From Leifsonia sp052114085 (GTDB lineage: Bacteria > Actinomycetota > Actinomycetes > Actinomycetales > Microbacteriaceae): a stretch of DNA of 64,000 nt. The translations under genes were made by a program, and so were the position numbers. This document shows, piece after piece, positions 27,167 through 36,825 of this stretch (position 1 is the first letter of the stretch; each line of letters starts with the position of its first letter). A model generated the notes under the pieces. It had not been told where the DNA came from. It saw nothing but the letters and a program-made list of their open reading frames with translations, and did no database searches. The DNA lies in assembly GCF_052114085.1 (NCBI RefSeq), contig NZ_JBFREB010000001.1:3472001-3536000 (forward strand), in the 5' to 3' direction.

Positions 27167-29932
27167 TTACCGGCCGCCGGACCGCGTCCTGCTCGTCGTG
27201 CTCCCTGGTGCATTACGGAAGCCCCTGCGGCGGACTCGGAGAGCAACCGCTCCGGCCGCCATCGCCGCCAACGCGAGCCACAGCATCGGGACGATGAGCA
27301 CGGCCGACCCCGTGTCCGCCAAGTCACCGCCCGGGCCTCCCGCCGTCTCGCTTCCGGAGCCGCCGCCCGAGCCGTCGGGCGGCACGATCGCGTCGGGCAC
27401 CACCGTCACCGTCACCGTGGCGCCGTCGCACAGCGTCGGCGCGATCGACGCGCAGATCGTGTAGGTGAACGAGTCCGTCCCGGAGAAGCCGGGATCCGGC
27501 GTGTAGACGATTGCCGATCCGCTCACGCTCACCGTGCCGTGCGACGGGGTGGATGCGACGGTCGGCGGGTCGACGGTACCCAGGTCGTTGTCCCCGACGG
27601 GGATGCTGACGGGCGTTCCGGCCGAGGTCGTCGCCGTGTCCGCGTTGGCGACCGGGTACACGTCCACATCCACCGCCCCGGTGGCGCAGAGGATGGGGAC
27701 ACCGTCGTCGCACACGATGACGGTGTAGGCGTCCGAACCCGCGAAGACGGCACGCGGGAAGTAGGTGGTCTCGGTACCCGACACCGTGGCCGTCCCGGTG
27801 CGGGGCGGGATGCCGCGGGTGAACGTGAGGTTCTGGCCGATGTCGGGGTCGGTCGCGCGGATGGCGCGGGTCACCGGCGTCCCCACCGTCGTCCTCAGGT
27901 GGAGGGGCTCGACGACGGGCGGGTTGTTCAGCGGGCGCACGGTCACGGTGACGGTCGCCGTGGAGCAGAGAGACGGGTTGGTCGGCGAGCAGGTGCGGTA
28001 CTGGAAGGTGTCCTGCCCGGTGAAGCCGTCGGCCGGAGTGTAGGTGACGGATCCCGTTGCGGGATCGACCGTCACCGCACCGTTCGCCGGGGCTGCGATC
28101 AGTGTCGTGTCGAGAACCGCACCCTCGGTGTCGTTGGCCGACACCGGGATGACGACCGGCGTGCCTGCGAAGGTCTCGGCGATGTCGTCCGAGGCGATCG
28201 GGCTGATGGGCAGGGAGACGGTCGCCGAGTCGCACAACGCGGGCGTCCCGTCGTCGCACACGGTGTACACGAAACTGTCGTCGCCGGTGAAGTCGTCCGC
28301 AGAGCGGTAGCCGAAGTAGCCTCCCGCGATCATCACGGCCGTGCCGTGCGGCGGTGGTGTCGTGATCGTGTACGTCAGCTTCTGATCAGCATCGGGATCG
28401 GTGGCGATGACGCGTCCGAACAGCACCTTTCCGGTGAACCCCGGCCGCACGAGCGGCTGGGCGACGGGAGGACTGTTTGCCGGCGGCACCACCCCCACGA
28501 CCGTGGTATCCGCCTGACTGTCGGCGCTCGTGCCGTCGTTGTTCGACGGATCCGGATCGTCGATGTCGGCGACGGCCGAGGCGACGTTGTGGAGCACCGT
28601 GCCGACGGGCGCCGACTGGGAGACCGTGAACGTGCGGGTGGCCGACGCGCCCGGCGCCAGCGTGCCGATGGTCCAGCTGATGGTGCCGCCCGCGACCGTG
28701 CCGCCTCCCGCATCCACCACGCCGCTGGTGCCGGCGGGAAGCGTGTCGGTCAGGACCACCCCCTCGGCGTCATCCGGACCGTCGTTGGCGACCACGAGCG
28801 AGTAGGTCACATCCCCGTTCACCGCGACCGTCGCCGGCCCCGACTTCGACACGGAGATGTCCGCGAACGGCAGCACGTTCAGCACGCACCCGGTCAGCGG
28901 GGAATCGGGGCCGACGGCCCGGACGCCGCCGACCCGCACGACATTGGCGACGACGCCGGTCTGCACATCAAAGATGCTGCCCGCGGGCGCCTGCGTCTGC
29001 ACCGCGATGGGATGTTCGGCCGAGTCGCCGGTGAACCGTCCTTGGACGCTGGTCGGCCCCGCGAACCGGTAGGCGCCGAACCCGCTCACCTCGCCGTCGT
29101 CGGTCAGTCCGGTCGAGAGGAGCAGCCCCTCCACCGACTGCCGCCAGGTCCCGTTGTTGGTGAAGACCCCTCCACTGGTGACGATTCCCGCGTTGGTCGA
29201 GGCCGCTGACTGGTTCGACAGGGCACCGGTCGCACGGACGCGGCAGGCGTTCGCGAATGTCGCGCCGCCATTGACGGTCAGCGACCCACCGACCTCGACG
29301 ACGCCGGTGTTCTCGAGCCTGCCGTTCAGGTGCACGTCACCGGCGACCCGCATCACGCTCGTATTGTCGATGTCGGCGGCGCTGTTGAGGTCCAGGGTTC
29401 CGCCGATCACCATGGTGCCCGCGTTGTCGTACGAGCCTGCGGCGGGTGAGAAGCTCCCCGAGATCGTCAGGGAGCCGCCGGTGGCGACGGTGAACGTGGA
29501 CGCGCCGTTCACGTTCAGGCCCGCGAACTCCACGGTGCCTTCGACGTCGAGGCCGAATCCGGTGGCGACCGCTACGGAGGGGAAGGTCGCGCTGGCTCCG
29601 GCGGCGACCACCAGCGAACCGGCCGCGTTGTTCATGTAGGAGGGGCGGAGGGTCGCCCCGGCCGCGACGCACAGGGTTGCCCCCGAGGGGAGCGCATCCA
29701 CCCCGCCGGCGAAGGTGCCGGATGCGAGCAGCACGGTCTCGCCCGGCGCCACGGAGACGGAGGATGCGGACGGGTTCAGGGTCCGCGTGGGCGCGCCGCA
29801 CTGCGTCGCGAACGTCGCGGAGGCCGGGGCCGCGGCCGCACCGAGAGCGATGACCGCTCCGACGGCGAGCGCCGCCAGCGCGCTGATCCACTTCCCGGCG
29901 GCCCGTGTCGGCATGCTGGCAGTATCGTCCAC
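27167..29932 (-). CDS. Large secreted cell-wall-anchored protein, multi-domain, LADTG sorting signal
   Basis: This 921-residue surface protein begins with a signal peptide ending near ASA-TFATQ. Residues ~50-330 form a repetitive, Gly/Asn/Val-rich region suggesting a beta-solenoid. A DUF11 domain follows (about 355-465, with DISVSKSGPATVAVNGDVTY), then four cadherin/Ig-like repeats with the recurring motif GFxGxDSFxYTxC, each with a conserved Cys pair. The C-terminus has LADTG, a hydrophobic span and an RRR tail, a sortase signal of the LAXTG type. The GTG at 29932 is used; ATG at 29914 is an alternative. The adhesion target is unknown. Confidence 0.9.
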   Translation of the reverse strand: MDDTASMPTRAAGKWISALAALAVGAVIALGAAAAPASATFATQCGAPTRTLNPSASSVSVAPGETVLLASGTFAGGVDALPSGATLCVAAGATLRPSYMNNAAGSLVVAAGASATFPSVAVATGFGLDVEGTVEFAGLNVNGASTFTVATGGSLTISGSFSPAAGSYDNAGTMVIGGTLDLNSAADIDNTSVMRVAGDVHLNGRLENTGVVEVGGSLTVNGGATFANACRVRATGALSNQSAASTNAGIVTSGGVFTNNGTWRQSVEGLLLSTGLTDDGEVSGFGAYRFAGPTSVQGRFTGDSAEHPIAVQTQAPAGSIFDVQTGVVANVVRVGGVRAVGPDSPLTGCVLNVLPFADISVSKSGPATVAVNGDVTYSLVVANDGPDDAEGVVLTDTLPAGTSGVVDAGGGTVAGGTISWTIGTLAPGASATRTFTVSQSAPVGTVLHNVASAVADIDDPDPSNNDGTSADSQADTTVVGVVPPANSPPVAQPLVRPGFTGKVLFGRVIATDPDADQKLTYTITTPPPHGTAVMIAGGYFGYRSADDFTGDDSFVYTVCDDGTPALCDSATVSLPISPIASDDIAETFAGTPVVIPVSANDTEGAVLDTTLIAAPANGAVTVDPATGSVTYTPADGFTGQDTFQYRTCSPTNPSLCSTATVTVTVRPLNNPPVVEPLHLRTTVGTPVTRAIRATDPDIGQNLTFTRGIPPRTGTATVSGTETTYFPRAVFAGSDAYTVIVCDDGVPILCATGAVDVDVYPVANADTATTSAGTPVSIPVGDNDLGTVDPPTVASTPSHGTVSVSGSAIVYTPDPGFSGTDSFTYTICASIAPTLCDGATVTVTVVPDAIVPPDGSGGGSGSETAGGPGGDLADTGSAVLIVPMLWLALAAMAAGAVALRVRRRGFRNAPGSTTSRTRSGGR

Positions 29933-30029
29933 CGGTTCTCGGAGCGCCAGACGTGCGCTTCACCGAACTGGACAGCAGGTGACGGCGTGCACGCACTTGT
30001 TTCGTTCCGCGGAGCCTGGTGGTCGCTGC

Positions 30030-30617
30030 CTACTCGCAGGCGACCCCGTCGCCGTCCCGGTCGAGCTTGCTCGAGTACCCCGGCTGCCCTGCGTGGATGG
30101 GCGCCTTACCTGCAGCGCGTACCGCGGCGCAGTTCGCGTAGGCAACGTCGGGCGCTGGTGCAGGCGCAGGTGCTGGGGCGACGGGCGCAGGTGCCGGTGC
30201 GACGGGCACGGGGGCAACAGGCGCAGGCGCTTGTCCCGCCGGAGCAGGCTCGCTGGTGGGAACCGCGCTGGGAGCGGGCTGGGGGGCGACACCCTTCTTC
30301 ACCGTGAGCTTGACGGTCGTGCCCTTTTTCACGTGCGTACCGGCCTTGGGGGAGGACGCCGTAACGGTCCAATTGCTCTTCACGATGACCCACTTGGACC
30401 ATTTCCATTTGAGGCCGACGGTTTTCAGCGCCTTTGTTGCGGCGCTGCCGCTCGTGCCGACGACACGGGGAACGACCACCGTGCCTGTCGACGCGGTCTG
30501 TCCAGCGCTGACCGTCAGCTGTGTGGCACTAGCCGACTCTGCCGTCGGAGCGGCCACCACTGCCGTAGCGATCGCAACGGTGACAAGGGCGGCGAGGATC
30601 AACGATCTGAAGCGCAA
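30030..30617 (-). CDS. Secreted PASTA and excalibur-domain protein
   Basis: The 195-residue product starts at a TTG (30617) placed 6 bases after GAAGGA and has a clear signal peptide (RFRSLILAALVTVAIATAVVAAP). It contains one PASTA-like repeat (about 43-105, VPRVVGTSGSAATKALKTVG), a Pro/Ala linker of repeated PAPAPV units (about 110-155) and a C-terminal excalibur calcium-binding motif DRDGDGVACE. The open frame continues upstream through the topoisomerase gene, but that extension is an artefact. It may bind peptidoglycan or muropeptides. Confidence 0.85.
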   Translation of the reverse strand: MRFRSLILAALVTVAIATAVVAAPTAESASATQLTVSAGQTASTGTVVVPRVVGTSGSAATKALKTVGLKWKWSKWVIVKSNWTVTASSPKAGTHVKKGTTVKLTVKKGVAPQPAPSAVPTSEPAPAGQAPAPVAPVPVAPAPAPVAPAPAPAPAPDVAYANCAAVRAAGKAPIHAGQPGYSSKLDRDGDGVACE

Positions 30618-30719
30618 GAGGATTCCTTCGATGGGAGTGGGTACGGACACGAGTCTTCCGGGCCCACTCACATCTCGGGAGCCCTCATGCAAGGGCCACG
30701 ATCGGGCAGAGTAAGCGGT

Positions 30720-31766
30720 ATGGATGCGGACTCGACGACGACGGCGCGGCATGTCATCCGTCCGCCGGGCCTTCATCGGATCGGCGTGCGCCCGGCCGTG
30801 TGGGTGGACGACGCCGGCGACGAGGTCAGGGATGCAGAGTCGCTCGCCCGTCTTGCGGCGCTCCGCGTTCCGCCGGCCTGGACTCATGTCTGGGCCGCAT
30901 CCAGCGGCGATGCCGCGCTGCAAGCGACCGGTGTGGATGCGCGCGGCCGCACCCAATATCTGTATTCGCCGGAGGCGGTCGCCCGGGCGGAGAGGCACAA
31001 GTTCGGCTCGCTGATGGACTTCGCACTCGCTCTTCCCCTGCTGCGGGAGCGCGTGGAGGCGGACCTGCATTCGACCGACGACGCCGCCGGACCGGCGCTC
31101 CCGCTGACCGCGGCGGCCGTGCGCCTGCTCGACCAGGGACTCTTCCGCGTGGGGTCGACCCGCTACGCCCGCGACAATCACACCTTCGGCCTCACCACGC
31201 TCACCCGGGCACACGTGCGCGTCGATGGAGACGCGCTCGCGTTCGACTTCGTCGGCAAGGAGCACATCGTGCACCACATCGACGTGCGTGACGGGGATGC
31301 CGCGTCCGTGATCCACCGCCGGCTCGAACGTGACGACGGCGACGAGGCCGCGCTCTTCTCGACCGCCGAACAGCCGGTGCCGCGACGGATCGACAGCGTG
31401 ACCGTCAACTCGTACATCCACACTCATTCCGGCGCGGCATCCAGCGCGAAGACGTTCCGAACCTGGGGCGCCACGATCGCCGCGGCCGCGGTCGCGGGTG
31501 GTGCGCGATTCGAGGGCACGACGACGCGCCTCCGGGACGAGCTGGCGCCGTACCACGCGGCCGCGCACCTGCTCGGGGACACCCTCACGGTGGCTCGCCA
31601 GTCCTACGTGCACCCGGACGCGATCCGTGTCGGCTCCACCGGCCCCGTCCGGGATGCTGTGTCGGCCGCCTCGACGGAGGCGGGGTCCGACGCTGTGGAG
31701 GCGATCCTGCGCGCGGAAGTTCTGCGGAAGGCTGTGTATGAGGGGCTCCTCTCCACAGGCGCCTGA
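30720..31766 (+). CDS. Type IB DNA topoisomerase
   Basis: This 348-residue poxvirus-like topoisomerase IB relaxes supercoils through a 3'-phosphotyrosine. The N-terminal region (VPPAWTHVWAA, KFGSLMDFA) and the catalytic core are present: RVGSTRYARDNHTFGLTTL, GKEHIVHH, KTFRTWGATI and the tyrosine in RQSYVHPDAI. The ATG at 30720 is preferred over upstream in-frame codons because the family begins here. It is divergent from the excalibur gene with 102 bases between starts. Confidence 0.93.
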   Translation: MDADSTTTARHVIRPPGLHRIGVRPAVWVDDAGDEVRDAESLARLAALRVPPAWTHVWAASSGDAALQATGVDARGRTQYLYSPEAVARAERHKFGSLMDFALALPLLRERVEADLHSTDDAAGPALPLTAAAVRLLDQGLFRVGSTRYARDNHTFGLTTLTRAHVRVDGDALAFDFVGKEHIVHHIDVRDGDAASVIHRRLERDDGDEAALFSTAEQPVPRRIDSVTVNSYIHTHSGAASSAKTFRTWGATIAAAAVAGGARFEGTTTRLRDELAPYHAAAHLLGDTLTVARQSYVHPDAIRVGSTGPVRDAVSAASTEAGSDAVEAILRAEVLRKAVYEGLLSTGA

Positions 31767-31856
31767 ACGGCTGCCCGCTACGCCGAGCGCGCGTTAGGGT
31801 GTGGCTGGACGGCGCCCCGCACCCGGCGGCGCCGCGCGGATCGCTACGGAGGACGG

Positions 31857-34133
31857 GTGCGGTTCAGGGAGTGGCTGAGTCGTCACGACCCGGGCTACAG
31901 TGCGCTGCGGCGTGCCAGCCGGGCAGCCATCGTGATGCCGTTGCTGTTCGCGTTCGCGAGCGGAGTCCTGCGCAACCCTGACGTCGCGATCTTCTCGGCG
32001 TTCGGGTCGTTCGCGATGCTGCTCTTCGTCGACTTCGGGGGACCGCCGCGCGAGCGGGCGCAGGCGCTGGCGGCGCTCGCCGTCGTCGGGGCAGTGCTCG
32101 TCTCGCTGGGAACGCTGGCGTCGCAGCCGGTGTGGCTGTCCGCCGTCGCGATGTCCGTCGTCGCCCTGGTGGTGCTGTTCGCGGGGTCCGTCAGCTCGGT
32201 CAGCGCCTCGGCCAGCACCGCCCTGCTACTGGCTTTCATCCTTCCGGTCACGCTCCCGGGGACCATCGCATCCCTCGGACCGCGGCTGCTCGGGTGGGGG
32301 ATCGCTGCGGTCGTCTGCATCGTTGCGGTGACTGTGCTGTGGCCGGCGCCCGCGCGCGAGCCGCTGCGCGGTCCGGCGGTCGAGGCGATCCGGGCGCTCG
32401 CCGGCCGGCTGCGTGCAGAATCCGCCTTCCTGCTGAGTGACGGTGACCCGGCGCTGGTCGCCGACCGCGACCGGACCAGCGGGGAGGCAGGTGCCGAAGT
32501 CGCGGCCCTGCACGAGGCGTTCCTCGCTGCGCCGTACCGGCCGACCGGCCTGAGCACCCCCGCGCGGACCATCGTCCGGCTGGTCGACGAGCTCGCCTGG
32601 CTCGACTCGGTGATGACCCAGTTCGAGCGGTACGCGCGGAGGTCGTCCGCGGTGGCGGAACCGACGCACGCGGCCGCCTGGACGGTCAAGAGCGCCGCCG
32701 CCGACGCCCTCGACGAGGGAGCGCTGGTGCTCGCCCAGCACGGCGCGGACTCCTCCGTCCTCGAGGCGGCCCTCCGTCGGCTCGCACAGGCTCGCGCCGA
32801 CGTGGAGGCCGCCATGCTCGCGCAGCCGATGACCGACGGCGGTTCAGGTGGAGCGCCGGAAGCGATGGTCACGATCCTGGACCCCGGCTTCCGGGCGCAA
32901 GAGCTCGCCTACGCGGTCGCGACGGTCGGCACGAACATCTCGCTGACCGCCCGCGCGGAGCGCCGGTCGTGGTGGCAGCGGATGCTCGGCCGCCAACCCG
33001 AAGGCGTGAGCGGTCCCCTCGCGGCGGCGGCCGAACGCGCGAGCGGGTACGTCGGATGGAACTCGGTGTGGCTGCGCAACAGCATCCGCGGCGCCATCGC
33101 TCTCGGCCTGGCCGTCCTCCTCGCGAAGCTCACGGGAGTCGAGCACTCGTTCTGGGTTGTCCTGGGCACGCTCTCGGTGCTTCGCTCGAATGCGCTCAGC
33201 ACCGGCCAGACAGTGCTGAGGGGCGTTCTGGGAACCGTGATCGGCGTGGTGCTCGGCGCCGCCGTGCTCACCGTCATCGGCTCCAACGTGGCGGTGCTGT
33301 GGATCGTGCTGCCGGTGGCGATCCTGATCGCCGGTGTCGCGCCGTCGGTCATCTCGTTCGCGGCGGGGCAGGCGGCCTTCACGGTGGTGCTCGTGCTGCT
33401 CTTCAACATCATCGCGCCGACCGGATGGACGGTCGGCCTGATCCGGATCGAAGACATCGCCCTCGGCTGCGTGGTCAGCCTGCTGGTCGGTGTGCTGTTC
33501 TGGCCGCGAGGCGCTGCCGCATCGCTCCGGCGGGCCCTCTCCGACGCCTACCGGGAGAGCATCCGCTACCTGGAGGCTGCCGTCACCTATGGAGTGGGGC
33601 CACGCGACGCGGACGGGTCGTACGCCGGCGAACTCCGGGCCCAGGCGACGCGTGCGGCGGCCGCATCCCGGCGCCTCGATGACGCCTTCCGCACCTACCT
33701 GGCCGAGCGCGGGGCGAAGCGTCGCCCCCTCGCCGAGGTCTCCGCGTCCGTGACGGGTGTCGCGGGGGTCCGGCAGGCGAGCGACGCGATCGCGGAGCTG
33801 TGGCGCGGGCAACCGCCGGGGGACCGCCACACGGCGGACGCGCGCGGGGCGCTGAACGACGCGCTGCTGAAGCTCGAGACCTGGTACAGCCAACTGGCCG
33901 AACAGCTGGTAGCGCGCGGAGCGCTGCCCGAGCCCGTGCCCTCGGACCCGACCATGGTGGCGCGGCTGGCCGGAGCCGTGCTCGCGAGCCAGGCCACGTC
34001 CACGGACATGCATGACGTGTCCACGGCGGTCCGCATCATCTGGACGGCGGACTACCTGGAGGTGGTGAGCCGGCTCGAGAGCGTGATCGTGGCTCCCGTG
34101 CGGGTCCTTCGGGACGACGTCGCCCCGCGCTGA
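31857..34133 (+). CDS. FUSC-family (aromatic acid exporter-like) membrane protein
   Basis: This 758-residue protein has two hydrophobic blocks, at about residues 20-170 and 405-555, each with five to six spans, and soluble helical regions between and after them. The second block carries the FUSC-type pattern (HSFWVVLGTLSVLRSNALSTGQTVLRGVLGTVIGVVLG). Families of this type export aromatic acids or fusaric acid; the substrate here is unknown. The GTG at 31857 follows ACGGAGGA. Confidence 0.88.
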   Translation: MRFREWLSRHDPGYSALRRASRAAIVMPLLFAFASGVLRNPDVAIFSAFGSFAMLLFVDFGGPPRERAQALAALAVVGAVLVSLGTLASQPVWLSAVAMSVVALVVLFAGSVSSVSASASTALLLAFILPVTLPGTIASLGPRLLGWGIAAVVCIVAVTVLWPAPAREPLRGPAVEAIRALAGRLRAESAFLLSDGDPALVADRDRTSGEAGAEVAALHEAFLAAPYRPTGLSTPARTIVRLVDELAWLDSVMTQFERYARRSSAVAEPTHAAAWTVKSAAADALDEGALVLAQHGADSSVLEAALRRLAQARADVEAAMLAQPMTDGGSGGAPEAMVTILDPGFRAQELAYAVATVGTNISLTARAERRSWWQRMLGRQPEGVSGPLAAAAERASGYVGWNSVWLRNSIRGAIALGLAVLLAKLTGVEHSFWVVLGTLSVLRSNALSTGQTVLRGVLGTVIGVVLGAAVLTVIGSNVAVLWIVLPVAILIAGVAPSVISFAAGQAAFTVVLVLLFNIIAPTGWTVGLIRIEDIALGCVVSLLVGVLFWPRGAAASLRRALSDAYRESIRYLEAAVTYGVGPRDADGSYAGELRAQATRAAAASRRLDDAFRTYLAERGAKRRPLAEVSASVTGVAGVRQASDAIAELWRGQPPGDRHTADARGALNDALLKLETWYSQLAEQLVARGALPEPVPSDPTMVARLAGAVLASQATSTDMHDVSTAVRIIWTADYLEVVSRLESVIVAPVRVLRDDVAPR

Positions 34134-34145
34134 GGCGGTCCGGGC

Positions 34146-35360
34146 TCACTCCCGCCGCGGCAGTCGCACGGTGACCACGGCGCCTCCCTCGGGGCGGTTG
34201 GCCGCATCCACACGGCCGCGGTGACGGCCCACCACCTCGGCCACCAGCGCGAGACCGAGACCGTAGTGCCGCACCCGGTCGTCGCCGGGCTGCGCATCCC
34301 GGGCGGTGGCGAAGCGCTCGAATGCCCGGGAGTCGACTCCCGCAGAGAAGCCGGGCCCGTCGTCCTCCACGGTCACCGTGACCTGGTCTCGGGAGGCGGT
34401 CACCGTCAGGCGCACCCGGGTCCGGGCGTGGTCGAGAGCGTTGTCGACCAGGGCGACGATCATCCGCCGCAGGGAGACCGGAGCGCCGGTGACCACAGCA
34501 TCGGACGCGGCGTCGACGTCGATCCGCAGCCCGCGATCCTCCGCTCGACCTTCCGCCGAGCGGGCGACCGCGCCGGCCAGCTCACCGAGGTCGACGCCTT
34601 CGCTCTCGGCGGTCTGACGGGGGTCGGCCACGGTGAGGAGGTCTTGCACGATCTCGGTCAGTGCGCGACTGTCGTCGACGATCTCATCGAGACCGGAGCG
34701 GACCTCATCGTCCGACACCGCTCCGGGCCGCGTCGCGACATGGCGGCGCAACAGCTGAGCGCGGGTGCTGAGTAGGGTCAACGGCGTGCGCAGCTCGTGT
34801 CCCGCGTCGGCGACGAATCTGCGTTGCAGGGCGAGCGCATCCGCGAGCGGCCGGATGGACCGTCGAGCGAGCACCAGGCCGATCCCGGCCGCGGCGAGGG
34901 ACGCGATGAGCCCGGACACGACCAGGGCGATGACCAGCCGGCTCAGCTCCTCCTGTTGTTCCTGCAACCCGTAGGCGACCTGAACGATCTTGCCGTGCCG
35001 AACGTCCGTCACCGTGAGGTAGCGCTGGCCGTCCGCGTCCACGGTCCCGGACACCGAGCGGCCGTTCGCCTCGACCATCTTCAGAGCGCCCTCGTCGGGG
35101 AGCCCTTCCGGCATGTTCGGGGACTCCTCTCGGCCCTGCGGGTCGACGACGGTGACCAGGAGGTTGCGAGGCGCATCGTGCACAGAATCCACCATGGAGG
35201 CGTCGGCGAGCGTGCGCTGGGCCGCCTCCGTCTGCCCGGCCGCGACCACGGTGTACACGACCACGCCGAGCGCGAGGAACAGGCCGAGAATGATGAGGGC
35301 GAACTGGGCGGCCAGCCGCAGAGACGCGGCGCGTAACTCGCGCTCGTCGGCGTGAGTCAT
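34146..35360 (-). CDS. Two-component sensor histidine kinase
   Basis: This 404-residue kinase has two membrane spans (about 19-42 and 139-163) around a ~95-residue extracellular sensor. The H box is DAGHELRTPLTLL (phospho-accepting His), followed by the N box VDNALDHA, the G1 box EDDGPGF and the G2 box YGLGLALV. It is the last gene of the reductase operon; its ATG overlaps the response regulator stop. The signal is unknown, but context points to redox or respiratory state. Confidence 0.94.
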   Translation of the reverse strand: MTHADERELRAASLRLAAQFALIILGLFLALGVVVYTVVAAGQTEAAQRTLADASMVDSVHDAPRNLLVTVVDPQGREESPNMPEGLPDEGALKMVEANGRSVSGTVDADGQRYLTVTDVRHGKIVQVAYGLQEQQEELSRLVIALVVSGLIASLAAAGIGLVLARRSIRPLADALALQRRFVADAGHELRTPLTLLSTRAQLLRRHVATRPGAVSDDEVRSGLDEIVDDSRALTEIVQDLLTVADPRQTAESEGVDLGELAGAVARSAEGRAEDRGLRIDVDAASDAVVTGAPVSLRRMIVALVDNALDHARTRVRLTVTASRDQVTVTVEDDGPGFSAGVDSRAFERFATARDAQPGDDRVRHYGLGLALVAEVVGRHRGRVDAANRPEGGAVVTVRLPRRE

Positions 35361-36025
35361 GAGAGCGCCCCCAGCCGGTAGCCCACGCCGCGGACCGTCT
35401 CGATGAGGGTCCGACCGAACTTGCGGCGCAAGTGATGCACGTACGTGTCGACCACCCCGGGGTCGTCCGCAGCCGCGAAGACCTCCTCGAGGAGGAGCGA
35501 GCGCGAAAAGACTTGAGCGGGCCTGCGGGCGAGCAGCTCCAGGAGGGCGGACTCCCGTTCCGAGAGGACCGTCTTGCTGCCGTCGTCGAGCGTCACGGTT
35601 CGGCTGTCGGTGTCGAGGCGACCGCCCGGGAAACGGACGGTCGGGACCACGGAGGCGGCTCGCCGGGTGAGTGCCCGCACCCGAGCGACCAGTTCGTCGA
35701 TGTCGAACGGTTTCGCCAGGTAGTCCTCGGCGCCGGCGTTGAGGCCGTCGACCCGGTCGGGGGCGGTACCCAGCGCCGACAGCACGAGGATGGGCGTGGT
35801 CACGCCGTTCTCACGGAGCCGACGCAGTACGTCCAGCCCGTCAACGGCGGGCAGGCCGCGGTCCAGGACCGCGACATCGAAAGCCCCGGTGAGCCCCAGG
35901 TGGAGCGCGCGCTGACCGTCGCGGGCCAGCTCTACCGAGAAGCCCTCCGACCGGAGGAGCGATTCGAGCATGCCCGCGAGCCGACTGTCGTCTTCGGCGA
36001 TCAGCACGCGCAGCTTTTCGCTCAC
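35357..36025 (-). CDS. OmpR-family response regulator
   Basis: This 222-residue regulator has a receiver domain with the phospho-acceptor Asp in VAVLDRGLP, the acidic pair AEDD and KPF, and a C-terminal winged helix ending TVRGVGYRLGA. The GTG at 36025 gives the typical OmpR length; the longer open frame upstream has no family similarity. It probably binds near the operon promoter, where 11-bp-spaced ATTCTT repeats occur. Confidence 0.94.
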   Translation of the reverse strand: MSEKLRVLIAEDDSRLAGMLESLLRSEGFSVELARDGQRALHLGLTGAFDVAVLDRGLPAVDGLDVLRRLRENGVTTPILVLSALGTAPDRVDGLNAGAEDYLAKPFDIDELVARVRALTRRAASVVPTVRFPGGRLDTDSRTVTLDDGSKTVLSERESALLELLARRPAQVFSRSLLLEEVFAAADDPGVVDTYVHHLRRKFGRTLIETVRGVGYRLGALS

Positions 36026-36075
36026 ATGCGCAGTATAGGAGTCCGGACGCGGGCCGTCCGGGGGTGGCAATGCGG

Positions 36076-36825
36076 TCATCCCGCGGACGCCGGCTGGGCG
36101 AACGCGAGCTGCCCTGACCTGAGGACGCGGCCGGATGCGTCCATCGCGAGTACCCCGCGGGCTCCGCACTCCAAGGCCCAGGGGATGCCGTCCGGCCCCA
36201 TCGCGAAGACGGCGGTCGCCAGCACGTCCGCCGTGGTCAGGTCAGCTGCCACGACTGTCGCGCTGAGGAGCGACCGGGGGACCGACCCGTCGCGGCCATC
36301 GACGATGTGGTGACCGCGCTCATACGCGCCGGAGGTCGCGACGCCCGCATCGGTGACAGCGAGGACGGCCAGCATGTCCGTCGGGCGGTGGGGTGAGCGG
36401 ATGCCGACGCTCCAGGGCCGACCCTCGCCGGGGCCGCCCGAGACCGCGACGTCTCCGCCGGCGTTGAGACAGAAATCGCGCAGGCCGGCTGAACGCAACT
36501 CGTGGGCCGCGCGCGCCGCGGCCCAGCCCTTCACGACGCCGTCAAGATCCCAGGTGCCGTCCGGGCGGCGGATGCGGAAGGCGCCTCCGGACGCCCGCGC
36601 AGCGGCCTCGCCGATCGCAACCACCTCACGGAAGTCGGTGCTGTGCTCAACGCGGTCGCCTGACGCGTTCGACCGGCTCACCTCGCTGTCGGGACGGTAG
36701 GCGCTGAAACGCCGGTCGGCATCCCGCAGGACCACGAACGCACGCTCGGCGGCGGGCGCCGCATCCACGTCGCCCCGGATGTCGATCGACATCGGGATGC
36801 CCATCACCGTCTCGAGAAACCTCAT
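36076..36825 (-). CDS. apbE: ApbE-type FAD:protein FMN transferase
   Basis: This 249-residue enzyme transfers FMN from FAD onto Thr residues of target proteins. It shows the family motifs MGIPMSI, FSAYRPDSEVSR, DLDGVVKGWA, NAGGDVAVSG and TTADVLATAVFAMG. No signal peptide or lipobox is visible, so it would act in the cytoplasm, or on a target before export. Its start overlaps the stop of the FMN-binding protein gene by 4 bases, which identifies that protein as the likely target. Confidence 0.95.
   Translation of the reverse strand: MRFLETVMGIPMSIDIRGDVDAAPAAERAFVVLRDADRRFSAYRPDSEVSRSNASGDRVEHSTDFREVVAIGEAAARASGGAFRIRRPDGTWDLDGVVKGWAAARAAHELRSAGLRDFCLNAGGDVAVSGGPGEGRPWSVGIRSPHRPTDMLAVLAVTDAGVATSGAYERGHHIVDGRDGSVPRSLLSATVVAADLTTADVLATAVFAMGPDGIPWALECGARGVLAMDASGRVLRSGQLAFAQPASAG

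Noticed and set aside
25838..29209. Very long plus-strand frame (1123 residues) across fhaB, fhaA, tRNA-Leu and the surface protein gene
   Set aside because: It crosses a tRNA and a terminator and mirrors real minus-strand genes; its product is low-complexity Arg/Gly/Asp.
30618..31613. Upstream extension of the excalibur gene through the topoisomerase gene
   Set aside because: The real start at 30617 has a ribosome binding site and signal peptide; the extension is antisense to the topoisomerase.
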